From positions 5,258,001-5,322,000 of the forward strand of contig NZ_CP034449.1 in NCBI RefSeq assembly GCF_003952425.1: 64,000 nucleotides of DNA, written 5' to 3'. Below, piece by piece: positions 34,553-43,861 of this stretch. The notes under the pieces were generated by a model, which saw only the letters and a list, made by a program, of their open reading frames with translations, had not been told where the DNA came from and ran no database searches. Both the position numbers and the translations under genes were made by a program. Source of the stretch: Mesorhizobium sp. M2A.F.Ca.ET.046.03.2.1. GTDB taxonomy: Bacteria; Pseudomonadota; Alphaproteobacteria; Rhizobiales; Rhizobiaceae. Position 1 is the first letter of the stretch; every line of letters begins with the position of its first letter.

Positions 34553-35967
34553 ACGCGCTGCTGCCTCGGCCGCGAAGCCATGTCGTCATCCTCGGCGGCG
34601 GCTTTACCGGCGGAGCCGTGGCTTGGCATCTCGCGCGCCGGCCTGGAGGCCCCTCCATCACCGTCGTCGAGCCGCGCCCGTTCCTGGGCGGCGGGCTGGC
34701 CTATTCCAGCGAAGAGCCGTCGCATCGCGTCAACGTGCCGGCGTCCAGGATGAGCCTGTCGCCGGACGAGCCGGAGCATTTTTTGCGCTGGCTGGCGCAT
34801 GACGGCGAGGCCGAGCGCGACCCAGACTCAGTCTGGCGCGATGGCGATATCTTCCCGCAGCGACGGGTCTTCGGCCGCTACGTTGCCGAGCAACTGGCGC
34901 CGCATGTCGCCAGCGGAGCGGTCCGCCATGTTCGCGATCGTGCCAGCGATGTGAGGCGCAACGGCGACGGTTGGATCGTGACTGCCTCCGGTCAACTGAT
35001 CGCCGCCGACATGGTCGTGCTCGCCATGACGCACCCGTCGCCCGATGTTCCGGTCGCGCTGGAGCCGATCGCCGATGCGGATGGTTTCGTTGCCGATGTC
35101 TACTCTGGCGATGCGCTCGGTTCGATCGCTCCCGAAGCGTCGGTGCTGATCGTCGGCTCGGGGCTGACCTCGGCCGACACCGTCGCCGAACTCGATCGCC
35201 GCGGCCATCGCGGGCGCATCCTGGCCGTGTCACGCCATGGATTGCGTTCGCGCGGGCACCCGCAGGTACGTGGCGAACCTTTTGGCGATTTCACTGCCGC
35301 GCCGGCCACGACCGCGCTCGGATTGCTCGAAGATATCCGCTCGACGCTGGCAGCGGCCGATGCCGGCGGCGTCAATTGGCAGTCGGTCTTCGATCAGCTG
35401 CGGCTGCAGGGACCGGCGATCTGGTCCGCTCTCAAGAAAGATGAGCGCACCCGGCTGGTGCGACGGCTGCGCGCGTTCTGGGACGTGCATCGCTTCCGCA
35501 TCGCGCCGCAGGTCCAGGCGGTGCTCGATCGTCGCCACGCCGAAGGCACGTTCGATAATATCGCCGCGAGTCTTGTGGCCTCGAACGACGACGGAGACGG
35601 CCTGGCCGTCACTTTGCGCCGGCGCGGCCAAAGGCAATTCGAGACGATGCATTTCGACGCGGTGATCAACACAACGGGGCCGGCGCATGGCAAAACGCTG
35701 CGGACCAATCCGGCGCTGCGCTCGCTTGGCGATGCCGGCTTGATCCGGATCGACAGCCACGGGCTCGGCATTGCAACCGGGCGCGACAGCCGCGCCGTCG
35801 GTCCGGATGGCGAGCCTGTGCCTGGCCTTTTCATTGCCGGGCCATTGGCACGCGGCACCTTCGGCGAGCTGATGGGCCTGCCGGAAGTGGCGCGTCACGC
35901 GCAGGCGGTCGCCTCGGAGATCGAAAGCCGGCTCGGCGCCCTGTCGTCGATCGTTAGTGGGCGCTGA
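34549..35967 (+). CDS. FAD/NAD(P)-binding protein (NAD_binding_9 family)
   Basis: This 472-aa flavoprotein has an N-terminal FAD motif ([20 protein letters not shown]), then [24 protein letters not shown] and a second nucleotide motif ([23 protein letters not shown]). This design fits the FAD-NAD(P)-binding HcpE-like/NAD_binding_9 group. It starts with GTG overlapping the ssuD stop (GTGA), so it is tightly coupled to that monooxygenase. It could supply reduced flavin or process the product, but that is inference; the family has few characterised members. Confidence 0.8.
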   Translation: MNALLPRPRSHVVILGGGFTGGAVAWHLARRPGGPSITVVEPRPFLGGGLAYSSEEPSHRVNVPASRMSLSPDEPEHFLRWLAHDGEAERDPDSVWRDGDIFPQRRVFGRYVAEQLAPHVASGAVRHVRDRASDVRRNGDGWIVTASGQLIAADMVVLAMTHPSPDVPVALEPIADADGFVADVYSGDALGSIAPEASVLIVGSGLTSADTVAELDRRGHRGRILAVSRHGLRSRGHPQVRGEPFGDFTAAPATTALGLLEDIRSTLAAADAGGVNWQSVFDQLRLQGPAIWSALKKDERTRLVRRLRAFWDVHRFRIAPQVQAVLDRRHAEGTFDNIAASLVASNDDGDGLAVTLRRRGQRQFETMHFDAVINTTGPAHGKTLRTNPALRSLGDAGLIRIDSHGLGIATGRDSRAVGPDGEPVPGLFIAGPLARGTFGELMGLPEVARHAQAVASEIESRLGALSSIVSGR

Positions 35968-36045
35968 AAATCCACGACGGTGCAGGCAAGCGAATTGGTA
36001 TTTCCGTCCGGGCAGGGCTGTCAAAACGGAAAATCCTGCTTTGTA

Positions 36046-36056
36046 TATAGACTCAG
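36046..36056. promoter_or_regulatory. TAYAGACTYAG motif upstream of sfnG
   Basis: TATAGACTCAG is followed at once by TAGACTAATA, a partial repeat of its core. It is the counterpart of the box before ssuD (33297) and lies 73 bp before the sfnG start. Confidence 0.4.
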
Positions 36057-36129
36057 TAGACTAATAATTGACGACGAAATCCGCCATGTCCGGATCAATC
36101 GTTGGGACAGGTCAAACCGGGAGACTTCC

Positions 36130-37233
36130 ATGCCGCAGAATGATCGCGATGCAGTCAAATTCGCTTATTGGGTGCCGAACGTCTCGGGTGGCCTTGTCAT
36201 CTCGAACATCGAGCAGAGGACCAATCATTCGGCCGAGTACAACCGCAAGCTGGCGCAGATCGCCGAGCAGGCGGGCTTCGATTATGCGCTCAGCCAGATC
36301 CGCTTCACGGCAGGCTACGGCGCCGACGAGCAGCATGAGTCGGTATCGTTCAGCCACGACCTGCTCGCGGCCACCAAGACGCTGAAGGTGATCGCCGCGA
36401 TCCTGCCCGGGCCGTGGAACCCGGCGCTGGCGGCAAAGCAGCTCGCCACCATCAGCTATCTCACCAATGGCCGGGTCGCCATCAATCTCGTCTCCGGCTG
36501 GTTCCGCGGCGAATTCCACGCCATCGGCGAGCATTGGCTCGACCATGACGAGCGTTACCGGCGGTCGGAAGAATTCATCCGCGCGCTGCGCGGCATCTGG
36601 ACCGAGGACAGCTTCACCTTCCGCGGCGACTTCTACCGTTTCAACCAGTATTCGCTGAAGCCGAAGCCGCCGCAGCCGCTGCCGGAGATCTTCCAGGGAG
36701 GTTCGTCGCGCGCGGCCCGCGACATGGCCTCGCGTGTCTCGGACTGGTATTTCACCAATGGCAACACGCCCGCCGAGATCGCCAAGCAGGTCGACGACAT
36801 CCAGGCAAAGGCCAAAGCCAACAACCACTCGGTCAAGGTCGGCGTCAACGCTTTCGCCATCGTGCGCGAGACCGAGGAAGAGGCAAAGGCGGTGCTGGCC
36901 GAGATCATCGCCAAGGCCAATCCGGAGGCTGTCAGTGCCTTTGGCCACGAGGTCAAGAATGCCGGCAAGGCCTCGCCGGAAGGCGAGGGCAACTGGGCGA
37001 AGTCGTCCTTCGACGATCTGGTGCAATACAATGACGGTTTCCGCTCGAACCTGATCGGCACACCGAAACAGGTGGCGGAGCGTATCGTCGATCTGAAGCG
37101 CGCCGGCGCCGATCTCATCCTGCTCGGCTTCCTGCATTTCCAGGAAGAGGTCGAGTATTTCGGCAAGCACGTCATTCCGCTCGTGCGCGAGCTGGAAAAC
37201 GCGGAAGCCGCGGCGGCGCTCGCCGCCGAATAA
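36130..37233 (+). CDS. sfnG: Dimethylsulfone monooxygenase, FMNH2-dependent
   Basis: This 367-aa luciferase-family protein begins FAYWVPNVSGGLVISNIEQRT and has GWFRGEFHAIGEHWLDHDERYRRSEEFI, a pattern of SfnG enzymes. They convert dimethyl sulfone to methanesulfinate with FMNH2 and O2. With SsuD it would form a route from sulfones or sulfonates to sulfite. The ATG at 36130 lies downstream of a short promoter region that carries the motif shared with ssuD. Five ABC transporter genes follow on the same strand. Confidence 0.85.
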   Translation: MPQNDRDAVKFAYWVPNVSGGLVISNIEQRTNHSAEYNRKLAQIAEQAGFDYALSQIRFTAGYGADEQHESVSFSHDLLAATKTLKVIAAILPGPWNPALAAKQLATISYLTNGRVAINLVSGWFRGEFHAIGEHWLDHDERYRRSEEFIRALRGIWTEDSFTFRGDFYRFNQYSLKPKPPQPLPEIFQGGSSRAARDMASRVSDWYFTNGNTPAEIAKQVDDIQAKAKANNHSVKVGVNAFAIVRETEEEAKAVLAEIIAKANPEAVSAFGHEVKNAGKASPEGEGNWAKSSFDDLVQYNDGFRSNLIGTPKQVAERIVDLKRAGADLILLGFLHFQEEVEYFGKHVIPLVRELENAEAAAALAAE

Positions 37234-37347
37234 CAACGCCAGCCGCCGGCCGGAACTCGTCCGGCCAGCCGACGATCATGAACCGCACGCCCGATCGGGC
37301 GCGCGGCAGGGACCGTGCGTGCCTTCGCTACAGTTGGGGACGATGGA

Positions 37348-38271
37348 ATGCCGATATCAAACCATGCCTTCGGGGCGGTCGAGGCTTCGGTCTATGCGCC
37401 GGAGATCTTCGCGCAAGGGCTGCCGCCCGCTCAGCGGCAGGCTCACGGCGACAGGTCTCGACAGGCTGCGGCGGAAGACGCCGCGCCGCTTCTCGCTCTC
37501 GAGGGCATAGGCCTGTCTTTCGGCGGCGTGGTGGCGCTGGCGGATGTGGATCTGTCGGTTCGGTCCGGCGAGATACGCGCCATCATCGGCCCGAACGGCG
37601 CCGGCAAGAGCTCGCTGATCAATGTCATCAGCGGCGTCTACCGGCCTGATCGCGGCCATGTCCGTCTCGATGGCGCGCGCTATGCCCAGGTCCCGACGCA
37701 CCGGCTGGCACATCTCGGCGTCGCCCGCACCTTTCAGAACCTCGCTCTGTTCAAGGGGCTCAGCGTCCTCGACAATGTCGCGTCCGGCCTTGCCTACAGG
37801 ACAAGGTCCAACTTCGCCGGACAGATCCTCGGCATCGGCCGCGCACGCCGCGAGCAGCAGGAGCAGCGCGGGCGCGCCGATCAGGTTCTCGAATTCCTGC
37901 ACCTGACCGATGTTCGCGACCGGCTGGCCGGCACGCTGCCTTATGGCCTGCAGAAGCGTGCCGAGCTTGCCCGGGCGCTGGTCGCCGAACCGCGGCTGCT
38001 TTTGCTCGACGAACCCATGGCCGGCATGACGGCGGGCGAGAAGAGCGAGATGGCGGCCTATGTGCGCGCCGCGCGCGACCGCTTCGCCACCACCGTCGTG
38101 CTGATCGAGCACGATGTCGGCGTCGTCATGGGCCTGTCGGACCGCATCGCCGTGCTCGATTACGGGCGCAAGATCGCTGACGGCACGCCGGATGAGGTCA
38201 GGAATGATCAGCGCGTCATCGACGCCTATCTGGGCGTCGCGTCCGACAATGAGGACGGGGCAGGGATATGA
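37348..38271 (+). CDS. ABC transporter ATPase, LivG type
   Basis: This protein of about 307 aa has Walker A GPNGAGKSS, a Q-loop ARTFQN, a signature region LPYGLQKRAELARAL, Walker B LLLLDEP and the LivG-specific MAGMTAGE, then IEHDVGVVMGLSDRI. It is one of the two ATPases of a branched-chain-amino-acid-type (HAAT) importer. A roughly 50-residue N-terminal extension before the ATPase core is unusual; a start further downstream is possible. The stop overlaps the next permease start. Position between sfnG and sfnB suggests that it imports a sulfur compound. Confidence 0.88.
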   Translation: MPISNHAFGAVEASVYAPEIFAQGLPPAQRQAHGDRSRQAAAEDAAPLLALEGIGLSFGGVVALADVDLSVRSGEIRAIIGPNGAGKSSLINVISGVYRPDRGHVRLDGARYAQVPTHRLAHLGVARTFQNLALFKGLSVLDNVASGLAYRTRSNFAGQILGIGRARREQQEQRGRADQVLEFLHLTDVRDRLAGTLPYGLQKRAELARALVAEPRLLLLDEPMAGMTAGEKSEMAAYVRAARDRFATTVVLIEHDVGVVMGLSDRIAVLDYGRKIADGTPDEVRNDQRVIDAYLGVASDNEDGAGI

Positions 38272-39167
38272 TCGGCGACTTCGACTACCAGTTCTTCCTC
38301 GAAGTGCTGACCGGCGGTCTGCTCTCCGGCGTCATGTACTCGCTGGTCGCGATCGGCTTCGTGCTGATCTACAAGACGTCCGGCGTGCTCAACTTCGCGC
38401 AAGGCGCGCTGCTCCTGTTCGCGGCGCTGACCTTCGTCAGTCTCGTCGAGCGCGGCGTGCCGTTCGCGCTGGCCTTGGCCGTCACCTTCGCCATCATGGT
38501 GGCGCTCGGCATCGGCATCGAGCGCACAGTGCTGAGGCCGCTCACCAATAAGCCGCCCATCACCCTGTTCATGGCGACGCTCGGCCTTTCCTACATCATC
38601 GAAGGCGCCGCCCAGCTCATCTGGGGCACGCAGGTGCACGGCCTCGAGCTCGGCATCGAGGACGTGCCGCTGGAAGTCGGCGGCGTGCTGATCAGCCAGT
38701 TCGACATCTTCGCCGCCGCGGTGGCCGCGGTCATGGTGCTCTTGTTGTCGCTGTTCTTCCGCTACACCCGCATCGGCTTGAGCTTCCGCGCCGTCGCCGA
38801 CGACCAGTTCGCGGCTCTAGCCGTCGGGCTACGGCTGCCGCTGATTTGGGCGAGCGTATGGGCCGCGGCAGGTCTCGTCGCGCTGGTGGCCGGACTGCTC
38901 TGGGGCGCGCGTCTCGGCGTCCAGTTCTCGCTGTCGCTGGTGGTGCTCAAGGCGCTGCCGGTGCTGGTGCTGGGTGGCTTCGATTCCATCCTCGGCGCGA
39001 TTGTCGGCGGGCTTTTGATCGGCGCCAGCGAGAAACTCGCCGAGGTCTATATCGGCGACTATTTCGGCGGCGGCATAGAAAGCTGGTTCGCCTATGTCGT
39101 GGCGCTCGTCTTCCTGCTCATCCGCCCATCAGGCCTGTTCGGCCAGAAGCTTGTCGAAAGGGTCTGA
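38268..39167 (+). CDS. Branched-chain-type ABC transporter permease, LivH type
   Basis: This 299-aa membrane protein has the LivH features GGLLSGVMYSLVAIGFVLIYKTSGVLNFAQGALLL at the N-terminus and RYTRIGLSFRAVADDQFAALAVGL at the cytoplasmic loop that meets the ATPase. It has about eight transmembrane helices. It forms the channel with the LivM-type protein encoded next. The ATG overlaps the ATPase stop (ATGA). The substrate is not visible in the sequence. Confidence 0.9.
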   Translation: MIGDFDYQFFLEVLTGGLLSGVMYSLVAIGFVLIYKTSGVLNFAQGALLLFAALTFVSLVERGVPFALALAVTFAIMVALGIGIERTVLRPLTNKPPITLFMATLGLSYIIEGAAQLIWGTQVHGLELGIEDVPLEVGGVLISQFDIFAAAVAAVMVLLLSLFFRYTRIGLSFRAVADDQFAALAVGLRLPLIWASVWAAAGLVALVAGLLWGARLGVQFSLSLVVLKALPVLVLGGFDSILGAIVGGLLIGASEKLAEVYIGDYFGGGIESWFAYVVALVFLLIRPSGLFGQKLVERV

Positions 39168-39169
39168 CG

Positions 39170-40210
39170 ATGAGCGCCGTCGCCACGCAATTGTCTCCGG
39201 TCGCCGCCCTGCCGAAATGGCTGGCGCCGCTGCTCCTCATCGCCTTCGCCTATGTCGTCGTCCCGCTGATCGGCAGTTCGTATTTGTTCGAGGCGATCCT
39301 GCTGCCTTTCCTGGCGCTCAGCCTGGCGGGCCTGGGACTGAACATCCTCACCGGCTATGCCGGCCAGGTGTCGCTCGGCAGTGCCGCCTTCATGGCGGCC
39401 GGCGCTTTCGCCGCCTATAATTTCAACCTGCGCGTCGAAGGCCTGCCGCTCGTCGCCAGCATCGTCCTTTCCGGCCTCGTGGCCGCCGCGATCGGCATCG
39501 TCTTCGGCTTGCCCAGCCTGCGGCTGAAAGGCTTCTACCTGGCGGTCTCGACGCTTGCCGCGCAGTTCTTCGTGCAATGGGCGCTGACCAAGTTCAGCTG
39601 GTTCTCCAATGACTCCGCGTCCGGCGTCATCGATGCTCCGAAACTCTCCATCGCGGGTTTCGAGTTCGACGGCGCGGTCGGCCGCTACCTCTTCGCGCTT
39701 ACCGTGGTCGTCGTCCTCACGTTTCTCGCCCACCGTCTGGTCAACTCGCAGACCGGGCGCAACTTCATCGCCATCCGCGACAACGACACGGCGGCGCGCA
39801 TCATCGGCATTCCGGTGCTGAAGACGAAGCTGCTCGCCTTCGCCATCTCGTCCTTCATCATCGGCGTCGCCGGTGTCATCTGGGCGTTCGCCTATCTGAG
39901 GACAGTGGAGCCGGCGGGCTTCGACCTCGACCGCTCGTTCCAGATCCTGTTCATCATCATCATCGGCGGGCTCGCCTCGATACGCGGCGCGTTCCTGGGC
40001 GCTGCGCTCATCGTCGTCTTCCCGCTGGTGCTGTCGCGCCTCGGCGGTTTCCTGCTCGGCGACCTGTTCGATTCCGGCGTGCTCGACATGAGCCAGCGCA
40101 TCGTGCTCGGCGCGCTCATCATCCTCTTTCTGATGCTGGAACCGGACGGGCTGGTGGCCCTGTGGGACAGGGTCCGAAGACGGCTCTCGCTCGCCTGGCA
40201 ATCGAGCTGA
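39170..40210 (+). CDS. Branched-chain-type ABC transporter permease, LivM type
   Basis: This 346-aa multi-pass protein carries the LivM segments LNILTGYAGQVSLGSAAFMAAGAFAAY and NFIAIRDNDTAARIIGIPVLKTKLLAFAISSFIIGVAGV. About nine or ten helices are predicted by eye. It is the second channel subunit of the HAAT importer. It starts 2 bases after the LivH stop. The charged C-terminal tail is short. Confidence 0.9.
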   Translation: MSAVATQLSPVAALPKWLAPLLLIAFAYVVVPLIGSSYLFEAILLPFLALSLAGLGLNILTGYAGQVSLGSAAFMAAGAFAAYNFNLRVEGLPLVASIVLSGLVAAAIGIVFGLPSLRLKGFYLAVSTLAAQFFVQWALTKFSWFSNDSASGVIDAPKLSIAGFEFDGAVGRYLFALTVVVVLTFLAHRLVNSQTGRNFIAIRDNDTAARIIGIPVLKTKLLAFAISSFIIGVAGVIWAFAYLRTVEPAGFDLDRSFQILFIIIIGGLASIRGAFLGAALIVVFPLVLSRLGGFLLGDLFDSGVLDMSQRIVLGALIILFLMLEPDGLVALWDRVRRRLSLAWQSS

Positions 40211-40299
40211 GACCATTTGGCAGCTCCGCGCTCCAACACTGCAAGCATTCAGAAAATGAACCGGGCCAAACCAAGGTCCATACTGGAGAACCTCGAACC

Positions 40300-41640
40300 A
40301 TGACCTTTCTCAGCACAGTCAAGGCGATTGCCATCTCGGCGGCGCTGGCCGTGTCGGTGGCCCTGCCGGCCGCCCACGCGGACGAGCAGTATTTCCCGCT
40401 GCAGAGCTATCGCGTCGGGCCCTACGCGGCCGGCGGCACCGGCTTCTTCGGCGGCTTCATCGACTACCTCAACCTGATCAACATCCGGGACGGCGGCGTC
40501 AACGGCGTCAAGCTGACCTGGGACGAGTGCGAGACCCAATACGAGGTCGAGCGCGGCGTCGAATGCTACGAGCGTCAGAAGAGCCACGCGGGTGCCGCCG
40601 CCTGGAATCCGCTGTCGGTCGGCATCGCCTACGCCATGATCGACCGCATCACCGCCGACAAGGTGCCGCTGATCACGGTCAATCACGGCCGCACTGACTC
40701 CACCGACGGGCGGGTCTTCCCCTATGTCTTCCCGCTGCTGCTCAACCCCTACAGCGAGACCTCCGGCATCGTGAACTACATCGCCGCCAAAGAAGGCGGC
40801 ATCGACAAGCTGAAGGGCAAGAAGATCGTCGTGCTCTATCACGGCTCGCCCTACGGCAAGGAGACGATCCCTATCTATGAGCTCCTGGCGCAGAAATACG
40901 GCTTCACCGTGCAGCAGATCGAGGTGCCGCACCCCGGCAACGAGCAGCAGTCGCAGTGGCTGACGATCCGCCGCGCCAAGCCGGACTTCGTCGTGTTGCG
41001 CGGCTGGGGCGTGATGAACCCGGTGGCGCTGAAGACGGCGGTCAAGGTCGGCTATCCGGTCGACCACATCATCGGCAATGTCTGGTCGAACTCGGAAGAA
41101 GACGTCATCCCGGCCGGCGACGCCGCCAAGGGCTACACCGCCATCACCACCCAGGCCTCGGGCAACACCTATCCGGTGGTGCAGGAGATCGTGAAGACCG
41201 TCTACGGCGCCGGCAAGGGCAACCTCGAGGACAAGTCGCGCATCGGCTCGGTCTACCACAATCTCGGCATCGTCAACGGCATCCTCAATGTCGAGGCAAT
41301 CCGCATCGCGCAGGAGAAGTTCGGCCACCGCACGCTGACCGGCGATGAGGTGCGCTGGGGCTTCGAGCACCTCAAGCTCGATCCGGCCAAGGTCGAGGCG
41401 CTCGGCGCCAAGGACCTGTTCCACTCCATCAATGTTAGCTGGGACAACCACGAAGGCGAAGGCTACGTGACCTTCCAGCAGTGGGACGGAAAGAAGTGGA
41501 ACGTCGTCTCCGACTGGATCGCCCCTGACTGGACGCTGCTGCGGCCGATCATCGAAAAGTCGGCTGAAGCCTACGCGGCCGAGAAGGGCATCAAGCTGCG
41601 CACCGCCGCCGATGCCGACGCGGTAGCCGCCACTAACTGA
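40300..41640 (+). CDS. Branched-chain-type ABC transporter substrate-binding protein
   Basis: This 446-aa periplasmic protein has a signal peptide (MTFLSTVKAIAISAALAVSVALPAAHA) and the two-lobed Peripla_BP_6 fold. Recognisable parts are QSYRVGPYAAGGTGFFGGFIDYLNLIN, NHGRTDSTDGRVFPYVFPLLLNPYSETS and RAKPDFVVLRGWGVMNPVALK. It is longer than classical LivJ/LivK (about 370 aa), as in the subgroup thought to bind non-amino-acid ligands. ACTGGAGAACC precedes the ATG. A hairpin follows, which could raise its expression relative to downstream genes. Confidence 0.9.
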   Translation: MTFLSTVKAIAISAALAVSVALPAAHADEQYFPLQSYRVGPYAAGGTGFFGGFIDYLNLINIRDGGVNGVKLTWDECETQYEVERGVECYERQKSHAGAAAWNPLSVGIAYAMIDRITADKVPLITVNHGRTDSTDGRVFPYVFPLLLNPYSETSGIVNYIAAKEGGIDKLKGKKIVVLYHGSPYGKETIPIYELLAQKYGFTVQQIEVPHPGNEQQSQWLTIRRAKPDFVVLRGWGVMNPVALKTAVKVGYPVDHIIGNVWSNSEEDVIPAGDAAKGYTAITTQASGNTYPVVQEIVKTVYGAGKGNLEDKSRIGSVYHNLGIVNGILNVEAIRIAQEKFGHRTLTGDEVRWGFEHLKLDPAKVEALGAKDLFHSINVSWDNHEGEGYVTFQQWDGKKWNVVSDWIAPDWTLLRPIIEKSAEAYAAEKGIKLRTAADADAVAATN

Positions 41641-41647
41641 TCCAACG

Positions 41648-41682
41648 GACCGGGCGCCGGCCTCTTTCTCCGACGCCCGGTC
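41648..41682 (+). other. Intercistronic hairpin after the binding-protein gene
   Basis: GACCGGGCG and CGCCCGGTC form a 9-bp stem with a 17-base loop and no T-run. It lies between the binding-protein and ATPase genes, where such structures often protect the upstream mRNA. Confidence 0.45.
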
Positions 41683-41713
41683 ATCCACTTTCGCAGACAC
41701 CAGGGAAGCGCCG

Positions 41714-42505
41714 ATGCCGGGCAATGACGTCATCCTCGCCGTGGACAATATCCACGCCACCTACAATCACGCCATCACGGCGTTGCACGGCGTCAGCTTC
41801 GAGATCAGGCAGGGCGAGATGCTGGCGCTGCTCGGCGCCAACGGTGCCGGCAAGACCACCACGCTGAAAGCCGTCTCCAACCTGCTGCCGGCCGAGCGCG
41901 GCCAGATCACCGCCGGTTCGATCAGGTTCGATGGCGGAGACGTCTCGCGGCGACAGCCGGGCGACCTGGTGCGCGCCGGGCTCGTCCAGGTGCTGGAAGG
42001 CCGCCACTGCTTCAAGAGCCTCAGCGTCGAGGAGAACCTGGTTTCGGGCGGCATCGGCCGCAGCGGCAGCCGGGCCGAGATCAATCGGGATCTGGAACGG
42101 ATCTACGCCTATTTCCCCCGCCTGCGGGAAAAGCGCCGGACCTTGTCGGGGCTGACCTCGGGCGGCGAACAGCAGATGACGGCGATCGGCCGGGCGCTGA
42201 TGTCGCGACCGCGGCTGCTCGTCCTCGACGAGCCGTCGATGGGGCTTGCCCCGCTCATCGTCCAGGACATCTTCCAGACGCTCAGGAAGCTGAACCGCGA
42301 GAGCGGCCTGTCGATCCTGGTCGCCGAGCAGAATTCGGCGGTCGCGCTTGGCTATGCCGACCATGCGACGGTGCTCGAGAACGGGGTCTCGGTTCTCTCC
42401 GGCGCCGCCGCCAGCCTGCGCCAGCGCGAGGATGTGCGCGCCTTCTATCTCGGACAACAGCCTTCATCCGCCGCCCAACCAACCCATCTCCACGCCGTCG
42501 TGTGA
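41714..42505 (+). CDS. ABC transporter ATPase, LivF type
   Basis: This 263-aa protein has Walker A GANGAGKTT, LVRAGLVQVLEGRHCFKSLSVEENL (LivF-like Q-loop region), signature LTSGGEQQMTAIGRAL and Walker B LLVLDEPSMGLAPLIV. It pairs with the LivG-type ATPase 3.4 kb upstream in one transporter. It follows the binding protein by about 70 bp and precedes sfnB by 24 bp, so all belong to a single transcription unit. Confidence 0.9.
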   Translation: MPGNDVILAVDNIHATYNHAITALHGVSFEIRQGEMLALLGANGAGKTTTLKAVSNLLPAERGQITAGSIRFDGGDVSRRQPGDLVRAGLVQVLEGRHCFKSLSVEENLVSGGIGRSGSRAEINRDLERIYAYFPRLREKRRTLSGLTSGGEQQMTAIGRALMSRPRLLVLDEPSMGLAPLIVQDIFQTLRKLNRESGLSILVAEQNSAVALGYADHATVLENGVSVLSGAAASLRQREDVRAFYLGQQPSSAAQPTHLHAVV

Positions 42506-42529
42506 ATCGAAATCCCAAGGAGCCATGAA

Positions 42530-43777
42530 ATGACTGTGTCCAACGTCAAGACCGACAAAGCCGCGGCCGCCGTGCCGCCGGTGCTGCGCCCGGCCACCGC
42601 CGCGCATATCATCAAGGATGATGCCGAAGCGATCGCGGTCGCCCATCGTCTCGCGGCCGAGTTCGTCAAGGAGTCCTCCAGGCGCGACCGCGAGCGGATC
42701 TGGCCGGTGGCCGAGCTCGACCAGTTCTCGCAGAGCGGCCTATGGTCGATCAACGTGCCGAAGGCGTTCGGCGGACCGGAAGTGTCCTACGCCACATTGG
42801 CCAAGGTGATCGAGATCATCTCGGCCGCCGATTCCTCGATCGGCCAGATCGCGCAGAATCACCTCGGCGTCGTCGCGGCCATCCGCACCGTCTCCGACAA
42901 GGACCAGCAGGCGCTGCTGTTTGCCGAAGTGCTGAAGGGAACGCGGTTCGGCAACGCCTTTTCCGAATTCGGCTCCAAGCGCGCCGCCGATTTCGAGACG
43001 AAGTTCACCGACGCCGGCGACCATGTCATCGTCAACGGCCAAAAATTCTATTCATCGGGCGCGCTGCTTGCCCATCTGGTGCCGATCGTGGCCCTCGACG
43101 ACGAGGGCCGGGCCTGGTACGCGATCGCCGATCGCGGCGCGCCTGGCCTGACCGTGATCGACGACTGGTCGAGCTTCGGCCAGCGCACGACGCTGTCGGG
43201 CACCGTCATCATCGACAACGTCAAGGTGCCGAAGACGCATCTCGTGCCCGGCTATAAGGGTTATGACAAGCCGACCGCAGACGGCGCCATTTTCCAGATC
43301 ATCCAGGTGGCGGTGGACACCGGCATCGCGCAGGCCGCGATCAACGAAACGGTCCATTTCGTCAGGACCAGGAGCCGCGCCTGGATCGACAGCGGCGTCG
43401 CCAATGCCTGGGACGATCCCTACACGATCCAGGCCATCGGCGACCTGACGCTTCGCCTGCACGCCGCGCAGGCGCTGCTCGAAAAGGCCGGCCACGCCAT
43501 CGATCGGGCAGTCGCCGAGCCGACCGCCGAGACGGTGGCGCATGCGCAGATCGTCACCGCGGAAGCGAAGATCCTGTCGACCGAGATCGCCATCGCGGCG
43601 ACCAACAAACTGTTCGAGCTGGCCGGCACTCGCTCGACGCTCGCCGAGCACAATCTCGACCGCCACTGGCGCAATGCGCGCACCCACACGCTGCACGATC
43701 CGGTGCGCTGGAAATATTCGATCCTCGGCAAGTATTTCCTCAATGGCGAGAACCCGCCGCTGCACGCCTGGAGCTGA
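42530..43777 (+). CDS. sfnB: SfnB family sulfur acquisition oxidoreductase (acyl-CoA dehydrogenase fold)
   Basis: This 415-aa flavoprotein has an N-terminal helical domain with AHIIKDDAEAIAVAHRLAAEFVKESSRRDRERIWP and SGLWSINVPKAFGG. FGNAFSEFGSK in the middle and GQRTTLSGTVIIDNVKVP follow, resembling SfnB and DszC-type flavin monooxygenases. SfnB helps assimilate dimethyl sulfone or sulfide in Pseudomonas. Here it closes the organosulfur operon. AAGGAGCC precedes the ATG. It may use reduced flavin to oxidise the imported sulfur compound; substrate unproven. Confidence 0.85.
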   Translation: MTVSNVKTDKAAAAVPPVLRPATAAHIIKDDAEAIAVAHRLAAEFVKESSRRDRERIWPVAELDQFSQSGLWSINVPKAFGGPEVSYATLAKVIEIISAADSSIGQIAQNHLGVVAAIRTVSDKDQQALLFAEVLKGTRFGNAFSEFGSKRAADFETKFTDAGDHVIVNGQKFYSSGALLAHLVPIVALDDEGRAWYAIADRGAPGLTVIDDWSSFGQRTTLSGTVIIDNVKVPKTHLVPGYKGYDKPTADGAIFQIIQVAVDTGIAQAAINETVHFVRTRSRAWIDSGVANAWDDPYTIQAIGDLTLRLHAAQALLEKAGHAIDRAVAEPTAETVAHAQIVTAEAKILSTEIAIAATNKLFELAGTRSTLAEHNLDRHWRNARTHTLHDPVRWKYSILGKYFLNGENPPLHAWS

Positions 43778-43861
43778 TCGCGCCGTTCCACCGGGCGAAC
43801 ATCATTCGCGGCGGGCCGGCCGCTGTCCCGCTCGCGCCAGTCCTTGCGTCCACCGCGATGG

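Noticed and set aside
37248..37266. Terminator after sfnG
   Set aside because: GGCCGGA/TCCGGCC is a hairpin, but there is no T-run and the downstream transporter genes are likely cotranscribed.
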